NCBI GenBank assembly: GCA_965370045.1
Contig: CBDUSI010000014.1
Location: 1 to 52,466, forward strand
Reading direction: 5' to 3'
Length of the DNA stretch: 52,466 bases
DNA from: CAZONU01 sp965370045
GTDB lineage: Bacteria; Planctomycetota; SZUA-567; JAKLDR01
Position 1 is the first letter of the stretch, and every line of letters starts with the position of its first letter. This document shows positions 8,499-15,514 of the stretch, one piece after another. The position numbers and the translations under genes were made by a program. A model generated the notes under the pieces. It did no database searches. It worked only from the letters and a program-made list of their open reading frames with translations, and was not told the origin of the DNA.

Positions 8499-10241
8499 CT
8501 ACTTGCGTTCCTTGATCTTGCCGTCGGAGTAGAGCAGCAGCCGCTTGCACTTGCGGGACCTGGGGTGCCAGACCATCAGCTCGTCGGCGGAATTCAGCCG
8601 CTTGGGACGGCGGTAGGAGAGGGCCCTGTTGCAGTCCGGGCACCTGAAGCCGTTGGCGCCCCCTATGCTGATGAAGCCCTCCTTGGCCAGGCGGGCCAGG
8701 TCGGGGGGCGCCTTCTTGTGCTTGGCGACGTAGGCGGCGTAGGCCTTGTGGATGTTGGCCAGGCACTCGGCGCAGTTCTTGGGCTTGGCGGTCACCGTTC
8801 CGGCGCCGGTCGCCGGGGTGGGGTCCTTGGTCATCAGCTCTTCGGGGTTCTTGCCGGTGACCCGGGCGACCCAGGCGATGGCGGCGGCCTCTTCCTTCAC
8901 GTCGATCCGGGCGCGCTTCATGTTGGGCAGCTTGGCGGCCTCGGCGACCAGCTTGCTGAGCGGGTGGCGCGGCCCGGCGATCAAGGCGCCCAGCGTCATC
9001 CAGGGCCGGGCCTTGCCGTACTGGCTGTCGCGGCGGTAGAGCTCGCCTAACAGGTAAACGGTGGGCACCACCGTCTTGCCGGGATAGGCGTTGTCCGTGA
9101 CCAGGGCGTGGCGCATGGCGCTCAGCGCCTTGGCCCGGAACTCGCCCTCCTTCTTCAGCAGCTTGCGGCGCCGCTCTATCAGCTCCGTCAGTGGCTTGAG
9201 GCTCGCGGGGCCGGCCTTGATTTCCTTGAGCATCTTGTCGGCCTCGTCCAGCGCGTCGCTGGCCACCGCGGTCTCGCCGACCCGGTCCCAGCAGCCGGCC
9301 AGCCGCAGGTAGAGGTAGAACTTCTCGGCCGAGCTGAGCTTGACGAACTTGTTCTTCCTGGGGTTGGCCTTGGCCGAGTCGCGCAGCAGGTCCACGGTCA
9401 CGGCGATGACCGTGCGGGGGGCCAGCTCAGCGCCCCCGCGATTGCGGACGACGTTCTCGCAGGCGATGATGATGCGGCTGAGCATCGGGAGGTCGATGGC
9501 CTTGACTATCTCCCGGCGGCAGGCGTAGGCACCCTCCAACGCCAGCTTGGCGCGCTGGTCGGCGGGAGCCTTGCGCAGCTCGGCGGTCGCCAGGGCCGCC
9601 TCGTACTTGATCCAGTCGGGGATGTCCACTTGGTCCATCTCGCCGAGCATGCCGAGCAGCTTGGGAGATATCCGGAGTACCTCCTCGCGCAGCAACTTCC
9701 GCACGACGGGCTTGACCCTGCCGAGCACCGCCCTGGCGAGGTCCTTGTCCACCTTGGTGTTGAACTCGCCGGGGGTCTCCTTGCCGCCGGGCAGCGCCAT
9801 CGGGCTGAAGTGGGCGTAGCCGCATCTGGGACACATCCAGACCACCGACTCGACCACGTTGCCGCCCAGGGAGTGCCGGCAGAAGTCGCGGTCCACCCCT
9901 CCCTTGCTGTTGCGGTTGAAGGGCATCGGTCCGCTGAAAGCCTTGCGGCACACCGGGCAGAGCGCATCGCGCCGGGGGGCCTTCTTCTCTGCGCGGCACT
10001 TCATCACCTTGCCGTCGATCTTCTTGAGGTGGGTCCCCCCGCAGATCGGGCAGCAGCAGACCATGTCCGCCTTGTGGTAGTTCCCGCACTTGTGGCACTT
10101 CACGTAGCCCTTGGGGGGCTTGAGCCCGGTCGGCAGCTTCCTGGGCTTGGGCCGGACCCGGGCACCGGCGAGGCAGACCCCCGGCGCGGCGGCCAGCAGC
10201 ACGGTCAAGGCCAGCAGCAGGGCTGGTGCGACTCGTTTCAT
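8499..10241 (-). CDS. Secreted DUF2225-like zinc-ribbon protein with a pilin-like C-terminal domain
   Basis: The protein has 580 residues. A signal peptide (ALLLALTVLLAAAPGVCLAG) is followed by paired zinc-ribbon CxxC motifs (KCHKCGNYH, CCCPICGGTH). A DUF2225-type block comes next (about residues 93-150): LCPVCRKAF..., N-S-K-G-G-x-D-R-D-F-C, then VVWMCPRCGYAHFSPM. The middle is helical and TPR-like. The last ~100 residues resemble the globular part of planctomycete prepilins without the N-terminal helix: 'CLANIHKAYAAYVAKHKKAP', 'PDLARLAKEGFIS', 'FRCPDC', then 'KRLLLYSDGKIKE' in place of the usual 'NVLFADGHVEW'. It heads the leftward operon, 41 nt ahead of the lipoprotein gene. Function is unknown. 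Confidence 0.7.
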   Translation of the reverse strand: MKRVAPALLLALTVLLAAAPGVCLAGARVRPKPRKLPTGLKPPKGYVKCHKCGNYHKADMVCCCPICGGTHLKKIDGKVMKCRAEKKAPRRDALCPVCRKAFSGPMPFNRNSKGGVDRDFCRHSLGGNVVESVVWMCPRCGYAHFSPMALPGGKETPGEFNTKVDKDLARAVLGRVKPVVRKLLREEVLRISPKLLGMLGEMDQVDIPDWIKYEAALATAELRKAPADQRAKLALEGAYACRREIVKAIDLPMLSRIIIACENVVRNRGGAELAPRTVIAVTVDLLRDSAKANPRKNKFVKLSSAEKFYLYLRLAGCWDRVGETAVASDALDEADKMLKEIKAGPASLKPLTELIERRRKLLKKEGEFRAKALSAMRHALVTDNAYPGKTVVPTVYLLGELYRRDSQYGKARPWMTLGALIAGPRHPLSKLVAEAAKLPNMKRARIDVKEEAAAIAWVARVTGKNPEELMTKDPTPATGAGTVTAKPKNCAECLANIHKAYAAYVAKHKKAPPDLARLAKEGFISIGGANGFRCPDCNRALSYRRPKRLNSADELMVWHPRSRKCKRLLLYSDGKIKERK

Positions 10242-10266
10242 CGGCTGGTTTCTCCCCTTTCTTCCA

Positions 10267-10287
10267 CCAGGACTATGACGCTCCTGG
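10267..10287 (-). promoter_or_regulatory. 5'-terminal stem-loop of the leftward operon mRNA
   Basis: CCAGGA/TCCTGG with a 9-nt loop lies about 5 nt downstream of the expected transcription start set by the minus-strand promoter at 10298-10326, and ahead of the ribosome site for 10241. Confidence 0.4.
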
Positions 10288-10297
10288 AGAATGCCGT

Positions 10298-10326
10298 ATT
10301 CTATATTAAATGCCGGGCACTCGCAA
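10298..10326 (-). promoter_or_regulatory. Sigma-70-type promoter of the DUF2225-LolB-RND-LolA-rSAM operon
   Basis: On the minus strand TTGCGA (10326-10321) is followed after exactly 17 nt by TAGAAT (10303-10298). The leader before the ATG at 10241 is about 50 nt. Confidence 0.65.
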
Positions 10327-10342
10327 GGGTCGGGCGGGGCAT

Positions 10343-10362
10343 CTCAAGTCTTTGCACTTGAG
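10343..10362. promoter_or_regulatory. Palindromic operator candidate between divergent promoters
   Basis: CTCAAGT-N6-ACTTGAG is a perfect 7+7 dyad (20 bp). It lies between the -35 box of the leftward operon (10321-10326) and the -35 box of the sigma-factor promoter (10367-10372), the classic place for a shared regulator. Confidence 0.5.
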
Positions 10363-10366
10363 TTAG

Positions 10367-10395
10367 TTGTGCGCGAGGACCGGGCTGCCTATAAT
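10367..10395 (+). promoter_or_regulatory. Promoter of the ECF sigma factor gene
   Basis: TTGTGC (10367-10372), a 17-nt spacer and a perfect TATAAT (10390-10395). The -10/-35 pair looks like housekeeping sigma, not an ECF autoregulatory promoter. Confidence 0.7.
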
Positions 10396-10479
10396 CCCCC
10401 GGAGGCCACTGCGTCCTGATCGGCCGCTTTTCGTGCAGGAATCCGACCGGCAGCGTCGGCATATCCGCGAGGAGAAGGG

Positions 10480-11331
10480 ATGGCCACGGACCATCAACTT
10501 GTCAGCTGGCTCAGGGGCCGGCACGCTGACTCGGCACTCGCCGAGCTCCTGGGGCGTTACGGGCCCATGGTGCGCCGCGCGGCGCTGCGCGTCACCGGCG
10601 ACGCGCACGCCGCCGAGGACGTGGGCCAGGCGGTCTTCCTGGTGCTGGTCCGCAAGTCGGTCAGCTTGGGAAAGGTGGGCTCGCTGGGCGGGCTGCTCCA
10701 CCGGCTGGCGACGGGCGCCTCGCGCGACTGGCTCACGACCGAGGCGCGGCGCAGGCGGCGCGAAGCGGCGGCAAAGTTGCAGGCTGCACGCGAAGATGAA
10801 AGTCCGGCGCCGCTGCCGGCAGCCTTCGACGCGGCGCTCAACCGCCTGCCGGCCGCCTACCGGGAGGCGGTGGTGGCGCGCTACCTGCGCGGCCTGAGCG
10901 GAGCTGACGCGGCGGCCGAGTTGGGCGTCAAGGAAAGCACGCTGGAGGCTCGCCTCTCGCGCGCGCTCGCCAGGCTGCGCCGGACGCTCTCGCGCAGCTC
11001 ACCGGGGCTGACCATCGCCGCGCTGGGCGCCAGCCTGTCGGGGGAGGCGGCGGGCGCCGGGGCGCTCACCGCCGCGCAGGTGGCATCGGTGACCGCGGCG
11101 GCCCTCGGTGGCGCCAAGACTACGGTGGCAGTGATGGCGGAAGAGATGGTGACGGCCATGATGTGGACCAAGATCAAGATCGCGGCGGCGGTCGTCTGCG
11201 CGGCGATGGCGGTGGGCGGCGGGGGAGCGGTCGCGGTGAGGAAGCTGCTGGCCGCCAAGCCCAAAGGTGCGGCCGAGAAGACCGCCAAACCCAGTTTCCC
11301 GATCACTCCCAATCCAAGGTCGCGGCCATGA
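10480..11331 (+). CDS. ECF-type RNA polymerase sigma factor with C-terminal membrane segment (planctomycete type)
   Basis: The protein has 283 residues, much longer than a minimal ECF factor (~190). Region sigma2 (about 15-85) includes 'HAAEDVGQAVFLVLVRKS'. Region sigma4 (about 115-165) includes 'LNRLPAAYREAVVARYLRGL' and the helix-turn-helix 'SGADAAAELGVKESTLEARL'. After about residue 165 comes an Ala/Gly-rich stretch and then TKIKIAAAVVCAAMAVGGGG, a probable single TM helix, with a Lys/Pro-rich tail. This 'MxWTKxKIAAAV' ending is common in planctomycete ECF factors and suggests membrane tethering or a fused regulatory domain. A ribosome site (GGAGAAGGG) precedes the ATG. No separate anti-sigma gene follows. 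Confidence 0.9.
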   Translation: MATDHQLVSWLRGRHADSALAELLGRYGPMVRRAALRVTGDAHAAEDVGQAVFLVLVRKSVSLGKVGSLGGLLHRLATGASRDWLTTEARRRRREAAAKLQAAREDESPAPLPAAFDAALNRLPAAYREAVVARYLRGLSGADAAAELGVKESTLEARLSRALARLRRTLSRSSPGLTIAALGASLSGEAAGAGALTAAQVASVTAAALGGAKTTVAVMAEEMVTAMMWTKIKIAAAVVCAAMAVGGGGAVAVRKLLAAKPKGAAEKTAKPSFPITPNPRSRP

Positions 11332-11400
11332 AGACCAGCGGAAGGACGCCGTGTTGATGACCCGCGGGAAGGGGCCGCTCTCTTTTCATCGCTTTTTCTG

Positions 11401-11424
11401 AACGTCCCCCTTCCGGGGGGCGTT
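11401..11424. terminator. Hairpin terminator after the sigma factor gene
   Basis: AACGTCCCCC and GGGGGGCGTT form a 10-bp stem (one G-T pair) around a TTCC loop. The T-run CTTTTTCT lies on the 5' side, so termination on the plus strand would be by the hairpin alone. Confidence 0.45.
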
Positions 11425-11466
11425 ACTCATTATGGCGAGCGTAAGTCTTTATAAGGGAGGTGCTTC

Positions 11467-12738
11467 GTGAGCGCGATCCTCCGCGAGTTCACGATCCTGG
11501 GACTGCTGATTCTCATCGCGCCAAGCGCGCTCCAGGCCGGCGAGGCTGCCCCCAATCATGTCCAGCTTACCCCGGAGCAGCGCTGCAAGCTGGAAAGGCT
11601 GGTATTTGATTGCCAGGTCAAGCTTGCGGCGCGGGCGGGGGGCCTCGACGAAATCAAGGCCCGGCTGCACCAGGCCGAGGGGTCCGCGGAGTGGTTCAGG
11701 CGGCGCGCCGCTGGCGCCTCCAGAGCGGCCGACGCCGCGCGCCTCAAGACCAGCTACCTGAGCATGGCCACCCATCTGGCCACCGCCTACGGCCGGGCCA
11801 CGGCGAAGGCCCGCCGGGAGAAGGCCCCCGAAACGGCCCGCCGGTTTCTGGCGGTCAGGTCGCGCTCGCTCAAGGCGCTGAGAGAGTCGACGTGGGCCGG
11901 GAAGCCCGCCGGCCGGCTGTGGCTGGCCGAGCAGTTCCTGGCGGCCGGCGACCACTTTGAGGCCCGAAAGGACTATCGGACGCTGCTCGACAAGTTCGAC
12001 CCCGACGGCGACGGCCAGCGCCTGCCTGACGGAAGGCTGCTCGGCTTCGACGAACTCAAGGACGCGCTGCGGAAGTCGCGGGGCTTCACCTCGCCGCTGG
12101 AACTTCAGGAGGCCCGCGAGGAGCTGGAGGCAATCGGGTTGCGCTGTCACGGTCGCTCCGAGAAGAAGCGAGGCCAGCGGGTGATCTGGCGGGCGGTCGA
12201 CCAGGACTGCGCCGGGGCCGCCAGGTTGACAGAGAAGTTCCTCAAGGACCATCCCGGCTACGGCCTGGGGCGCGGCGGGAAGCCCGGCAGAACGCGTAGA
12301 GCGCTGGTCGTGCTCAAGGGCGAGATGGAGTTTCGCGAGTGCATGCTCAGGGCCCGCATCGGACTGCTTGCCTGCTGCGCGCCCCTCGGTCGCGAGGCCC
12401 AGCGGAAGGGGCGGGCCGACGAAGCCGCGGAGTACTTCGGGGAGGGGCTGGCCGAGTCCGCGGAGGCGCTCAGGCGTCGCCCCCGCGACGCCGAGCTGCG
12501 CCTGGACTACGCCGAATGCCTGCTGGTCGCGGCGCGCGCGGAGGCGGCCCGCAGGGAGTATTTCAGACTGCGCAGGGGACTGGAGGACGGCGGCGCGCTC
12601 TGGTGGCGGGCCACCCGGGGACTGCATCGCGCGCACCTGGCGGCCGGCGACCGCACCGCGGCCCGGCGGCTTCTCGCCCGCCTCAGGCTCGACTACCCTC
12701 GCAGCTTCAAGAAGCACTTCCCCAAGCCTGCCAGGTAA
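11467..12738 (+). CDS. Secreted TPR-like helical protein of unknown function
   Basis: The protein has 423 residues. The start is GTG at 11467, six bases after a GGGAGG ribosome site. A signal peptide (FTILGLLILIAPSALQA) is followed by an alpha-helical Arg/Ala-rich body with TPR-like helices: 'PAGRLWLAEQFLAAGDHFEA', 'ADEAAEYFGEGLAESAEALR', 'AELRLDYAECLLVAARAEAA', 'RGLHRAHLAAGDRTAARRLL'. Two distal Cys pairs are seen (around ECMLRARIGLLACC). No enzyme motif is visible. It stands alone between the hairpin at 11401 and the gapA promoter. A periplasmic assembly or tolerance factor is only a guess. Confidence 0.6.
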   Translation: MSAILREFTILGLLILIAPSALQAGEAAPNHVQLTPEQRCKLERLVFDCQVKLAARAGGLDEIKARLHQAEGSAEWFRRRAAGASRAADAARLKTSYLSMATHLATAYGRATAKARREKAPETARRFLAVRSRSLKALRESTWAGKPAGRLWLAEQFLAAGDHFEARKDYRTLLDKFDPDGDGQRLPDGRLLGFDELKDALRKSRGFTSPLELQEAREELEAIGLRCHGRSEKKRGQRVIWRAVDQDCAGAARLTEKFLKDHPGYGLGRGGKPGRTRRALVVLKGEMEFRECMLRARIGLLACCAPLGREAQRKGRADEAAEYFGEGLAESAEALRRRPRDAELRLDYAECLLVAARAEAARREYFRLRRGLEDGGALWWRATRGLHRAHLAAGDRTAARRLLARLRLDYPRSFKKHFPKPAR

Positions 12739-12808
12739 CCGCGCTTCGCGCGCGAGCTAACCGAGGTCCGCGGACACACAGTCGGTGGCCACTGCCCCGG
12801 TTTGGCGT

Positions 12809-12837
12809 TTGACGCTCCCTCTCAGGCCCGCTAGAAT
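12809..12837 (+). promoter_or_regulatory. Promoter of gapA
   Basis: TTGACG (12809-12814), a 17-nt spacer and TAGAAT (12832-12837). The leader to the ATG at 12919 is about 75 nt. Confidence 0.75.
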
Positions 12838-12856
12838 CCGTTCCATTAGGTGGATT

Positions 12857-12880
12857 CCGGCGACCCTTGCCGCCGGTTTT
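12857..12880 (+). promoter_or_regulatory. Terminator-like hairpin in the gapA leader
   Basis: CCGGCG (12857-12862) pairs with CGCCGG (12871-12876), followed directly by TTTT. An overlapping alternative pairing, GATTCCG (12854-12860) with CGGAAATC (12881-12888, one bulged A), would exclude it. This resembles a small attenuator, but the stem is short. Confidence 0.3.
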
Positions 12881-12918
12881 CGGAAATCGGGTGTCTTTCG
12901 AGGGAGGTTTCGCACGAG

Positions 12919-13923
12919 ATGGCTACCAAGGTAGGAATCAACGGTTTCGGGCGCATCGGGCGGCTGGTTTTCCGCGTGCTCGCGCAACGCGACGACTTTG
13001 AGATCGTGGGCGTCAACGACCTCTTCAATGCCGCGGCCCTGGCCAACATGCTCAAGTTCGACTCGACCCACGGCCGCTACCCGGGCAAGGTTTCGGCCGA
13101 CGGGGACAAGCTGGTGGTCGACGGCCAGGCCATTCCGGTCACCGCCATCAAGAACCCCGCGGAGCTGCCCTGGAAGGACCTGGGCGTGGGCATCGCGGTG
13201 GAGTCCACCGGCGTCTTCCGCAAGCGTGAGCAGTGCGAGCTGCACATCCAGGCCGGCGCCAGCAAGGTGCTCTTGAGCGCCCCGCCCAAGAACGCGCTGG
13301 ACGCCACTGTCGTCATGGGCGTCAACGAGGAGGCCCTCAAGCCCGAGCACAAGATATTCTCCAACGCCAGCTGCACCACCAACTGCCTGGCCCCGGTGGC
13401 CAAGGTGCTCAACGACCAGTTCGGCATTGAACACGGCCTGATGACCACGGTCCACGCCTACACCAGCGACCAGCGCGTCCAGGACCTGCCGCACTCCGAC
13501 CCGCGCCGGGCCCGGGCCGCCGCGGTCAACATCATTCCCACCACCACCGGCGCCGCCGCCGCGGTCGGCAAGGTCATCCCCGAGCTCAACGGCAAGCTCG
13601 ACGGCTTCGCCCTGCGCGTGCCGGTGGTCGACGGCTCGGTGGTCGACCTCACCGCCACTCTCGGCAAGGACGTCAGCGTCGAGGACGTCAACGGCGCGAT
13701 AAAGAAGGCCGCCGAGGGCAAGCTCAAGGGCATCCTGGAGTACAGCGACGATCCGCTGGTCTCCAGCGACATCATCGGCAACCCGGCCAGCAGCATCTTC
13801 GACAGCCCCATGACCCGGGTCATCGGAGAGCGCATGGTCAAGGTGGTATCCTGGTACGATAACGAGTGGGGTTACTCCAACCGGATGGTTGACCTCATGG
13901 CCCTGGCGGCCAAGAGCCTCTAG
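12919..13923 (+). CDS. gapA: Type I glyceraldehyde-3-phosphate dehydrogenase
   Basis: The protein has 334 residues. The ATG at 12919 follows GGGAGG, and the upstream in-frame ATG at 12850 is rejected because the family begins at 'KVGINGFGRIGR'. The Rossmann motif GxGxxG is at residues 9-14. D34 in 'GVNDLF' indicates NAD+ preference. The catalytic Cys152 lies in 'SNASCTTNCLAP' and the catalytic His in 'TTVHAYTSDQRVQD'. 'SWYDNEWGYSNRMVDL' is the C-terminal signature. The enzyme oxidises glyceraldehyde-3-phosphate to 1,3-bisphosphoglycerate in glycolysis, or the reverse in gluconeogenesis. It leads a run with rpe, accD and the M24-fold gene (gaps of 39, 2 and 14 nt), joining sugar phosphate and fatty-acid precursor metabolism. 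Confidence 0.98.
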   Translation: MATKVGINGFGRIGRLVFRVLAQRDDFEIVGVNDLFNAAALANMLKFDSTHGRYPGKVSADGDKLVVDGQAIPVTAIKNPAELPWKDLGVGIAVESTGVFRKREQCELHIQAGASKVLLSAPPKNALDATVVMGVNEEALKPEHKIFSNASCTTNCLAPVAKVLNDQFGIEHGLMTTVHAYTSDQRVQDLPHSDPRRARAAAVNIIPTTTGAAAAVGKVIPELNGKLDGFALRVPVVDGSVVDLTATLGKDVSVEDVNGAIKKAAEGKLKGILEYSDDPLVSSDIIGNPASSIFDSPMTRVIGERMVKVVSWYDNEWGYSNRMVDLMALAAKSL

Positions 13924-13962
13924 AGCGAAGCCCGCCCGGGCGGGCGGGGGACGGGAGCGAAG

Positions 13963-14613
13963 ATGGGCCTGCTGGTCGCGCCCAGTCTGCTGTCTGCCGA
14001 CGCGACCCGTCTGGCCGACGAGGTGGCCCGCGCGGAGGAGGCCGGTGCGGACCTCCTGCACCTCGACGTGATGGACAACCACTTCGTGCCCAATCTCACC
14101 TTCGGCCCGCACATCTGCGCGGCGATCAAGAAAACAGCCAAGCGTCCGGTGGTCGCCCACCTGATGGTGGATAACCCCGAAGGCATCGTCGAGGGCTTCC
14201 TGGACGCGGGCGCCGACGCGGTCACCGTGCACGTCGAGGCCCAGGGCGACCCCATGGGCGCCTTCGAGAAGATCCGCGCCGCCGGGCGCCGCGCGGGGGT
14301 GGCCCTCAAGCCCGACACCCCGGCGGAGGTCGCCGACCGCTACTACCTGGGCGCCGGGCTGGTCCTGGTCATGACCGTCTTCCCCGGGTTCGGCGGGCAG
14401 AAGTACATCCCCGGCGCGGTTGAGAAGTTCGCCTACATCAGGCAGATGGCCTCTCCGGGAACCTGGCTGGAGGTCGACGGGGGCATCAACGCCGAGACCG
14501 CCCGGGAGGCGGTGAGCGCCGGGGCCAACTGCCTGGTGGCCGGCAGCTACCTTTTCGGCGCCCCGGACATGGCCGCGGCGATAGACAGCCTGCGCGCGGC
14601 GGAGGCCGGCTGA
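13963..14613 (+). CDS. rpe: Ribulose-phosphate 3-epimerase
   Basis: The protein has 216 residues, the usual length. The TIM-barrel hallmarks are all there: 'VAPSLLSADATRLADEV', 'DLLHLDVMDNHFVPNLTFGP' with metal ligands H and D, 'PVVAHLMVDNPEG' with a metal-binding His, 'LVMTVFPGFGGQKYIPG' and 'LEVDGGINAETA' with the second catalytic Asp. It interconverts ribulose-5-phosphate and xylulose-5-phosphate in the pentose phosphate pathway. It starts 39 nt after gapA, with a GGGAGCGA ribosome site. Confidence 0.97.
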   Translation: MGLLVAPSLLSADATRLADEVARAEEAGADLLHLDVMDNHFVPNLTFGPHICAAIKKTAKRPVVAHLMVDNPEGIVEGFLDAGADAVTVHVEAQGDPMGAFEKIRAAGRRAGVALKPDTPAEVADRYYLGAGLVLVMTVFPGFGGQKYIPGAVEKFAYIRQMASPGTWLEVDGGINAETAREAVSAGANCLVAGSYLFGAPDMAAAIDSLRAAEAG

Positions 14614-14615
14614 TC

Positions 14616-15500
14616 ATGGCCTTCGGCGGCTTCAAGAAGATCTCCTTCCGCAAGAAGAGCCGGGTGCAGCCCGACGGCGTATTCATGAAGTGCGAGGGCT
14701 GCGGGGCCATGGTGGTCATCAAGGAGACCAAGGAGCGCGGCGGGGTCTGCAAGGAGTGCAACTACCACTTCCGCATCGGCGCCCGCCGCCGGATCGAGCT
14801 GACCCTGGACCCCGATTCCTTCCAGGAGATGTTCGACGACGTGCGCTCGGGCGACCCCCTGAAGTTCAAGGGCAAGGCCTCCTACGCCGAGCGCCTCCAG
14901 AAGCACCGCGAGCGCAGCGGGACCGACGAGGGCGTGCTCTGCGGGACCGGCCGCATTCAGGACCGCGAGGTGGCCTTCGGAGTCACCGACAACTTCTTCA
15001 TGGCCGGCTCGATGGGCTCGGCGGTGGGCGAACGCCTGACCCTCCTGATCGAGATGGCCACCGAGCGAAGGCTGCCGCTGGTCATCTTCAGCGGCTCGGG
15101 CGGCGGCGCGCGCATGGACGAGGGCATGCTCTCGCTGATGCAGATGGCCAAGACCAGCGCGGCCCTGGCCCGGTTGCGCGAGGCCCGAGTACCCTACATA
15201 GTTGTCATCACCAACTCCAGCCTGGGCGGGACCATGGCCAGCTGGGCGTCGCTGGGCGACGTGATCATCGCCGAGCCACGGGCCATGATGGGATTCACCG
15301 GCCCGGAAGTGATCAAGGAGACCCTCAAGGTCGCCCTGCCGCCCGGCTTTCAGGAGGCCGAGTTCATGCTCCGGCACGGGCTCATCGACCTGATCGTGCC
15401 GCGCATGAAGATGCGCGACGCGCTGACCCGCCTGCTCGACTACCTGGCGCCGGGCGAGGACCAGGCGGCGGAAGCCGGCCCAGCCGAGCCTGAAACCTGA
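14616..15500 (+). CDS. accD: Acetyl-CoA carboxylase carboxyltransferase subunit beta
   Basis: The protein has 294 residues. The N-terminal four-Cys zinc ribbon (CEGCGAMV... CKECNYHF, about 26-48) is diagnostic of AccD. The crotonase-fold carboxyltransferase follows, with 'GSMGSAVGERLTLLIEMATE', 'LPLVIFSGSGGGARMDEGML', 'SLMQMAKTSAALARL' and 'GGTMASWASLGDVIIAEP' and 'MMGFTGPEVIKETL'. With AccA it transfers the carboxyl group from biotin to acetyl-CoA to give malonyl-CoA for fatty-acid synthesis. It begins 2 nt after the rpe stop. accA is not in the window. Confidence 0.97.
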   Translation: MAFGGFKKISFRKKSRVQPDGVFMKCEGCGAMVVIKETKERGGVCKECNYHFRIGARRRIELTLDPDSFQEMFDDVRSGDPLKFKGKASYAERLQKHRERSGTDEGVLCGTGRIQDREVAFGVTDNFFMAGSMGSAVGERLTLLIEMATERRLPLVIFSGSGGGARMDEGMLSLMQMAKTSAALARLREARVPYIVVITNSSLGGTMASWASLGDVIIAEPRAMMGFTGPEVIKETLKVALPPGFQEAEFMLRHGLIDLIVPRMKMRDALTRLLDYLAPGEDQAAEAGPAEPET

Positions 15501-15514
15501 CCGCCGGTCCGGCT

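Noticed and set aside
12757..14232. 491-residue minus-strand open frame
   Set aside because: Antisense to gapA and rpe, both unmistakable.
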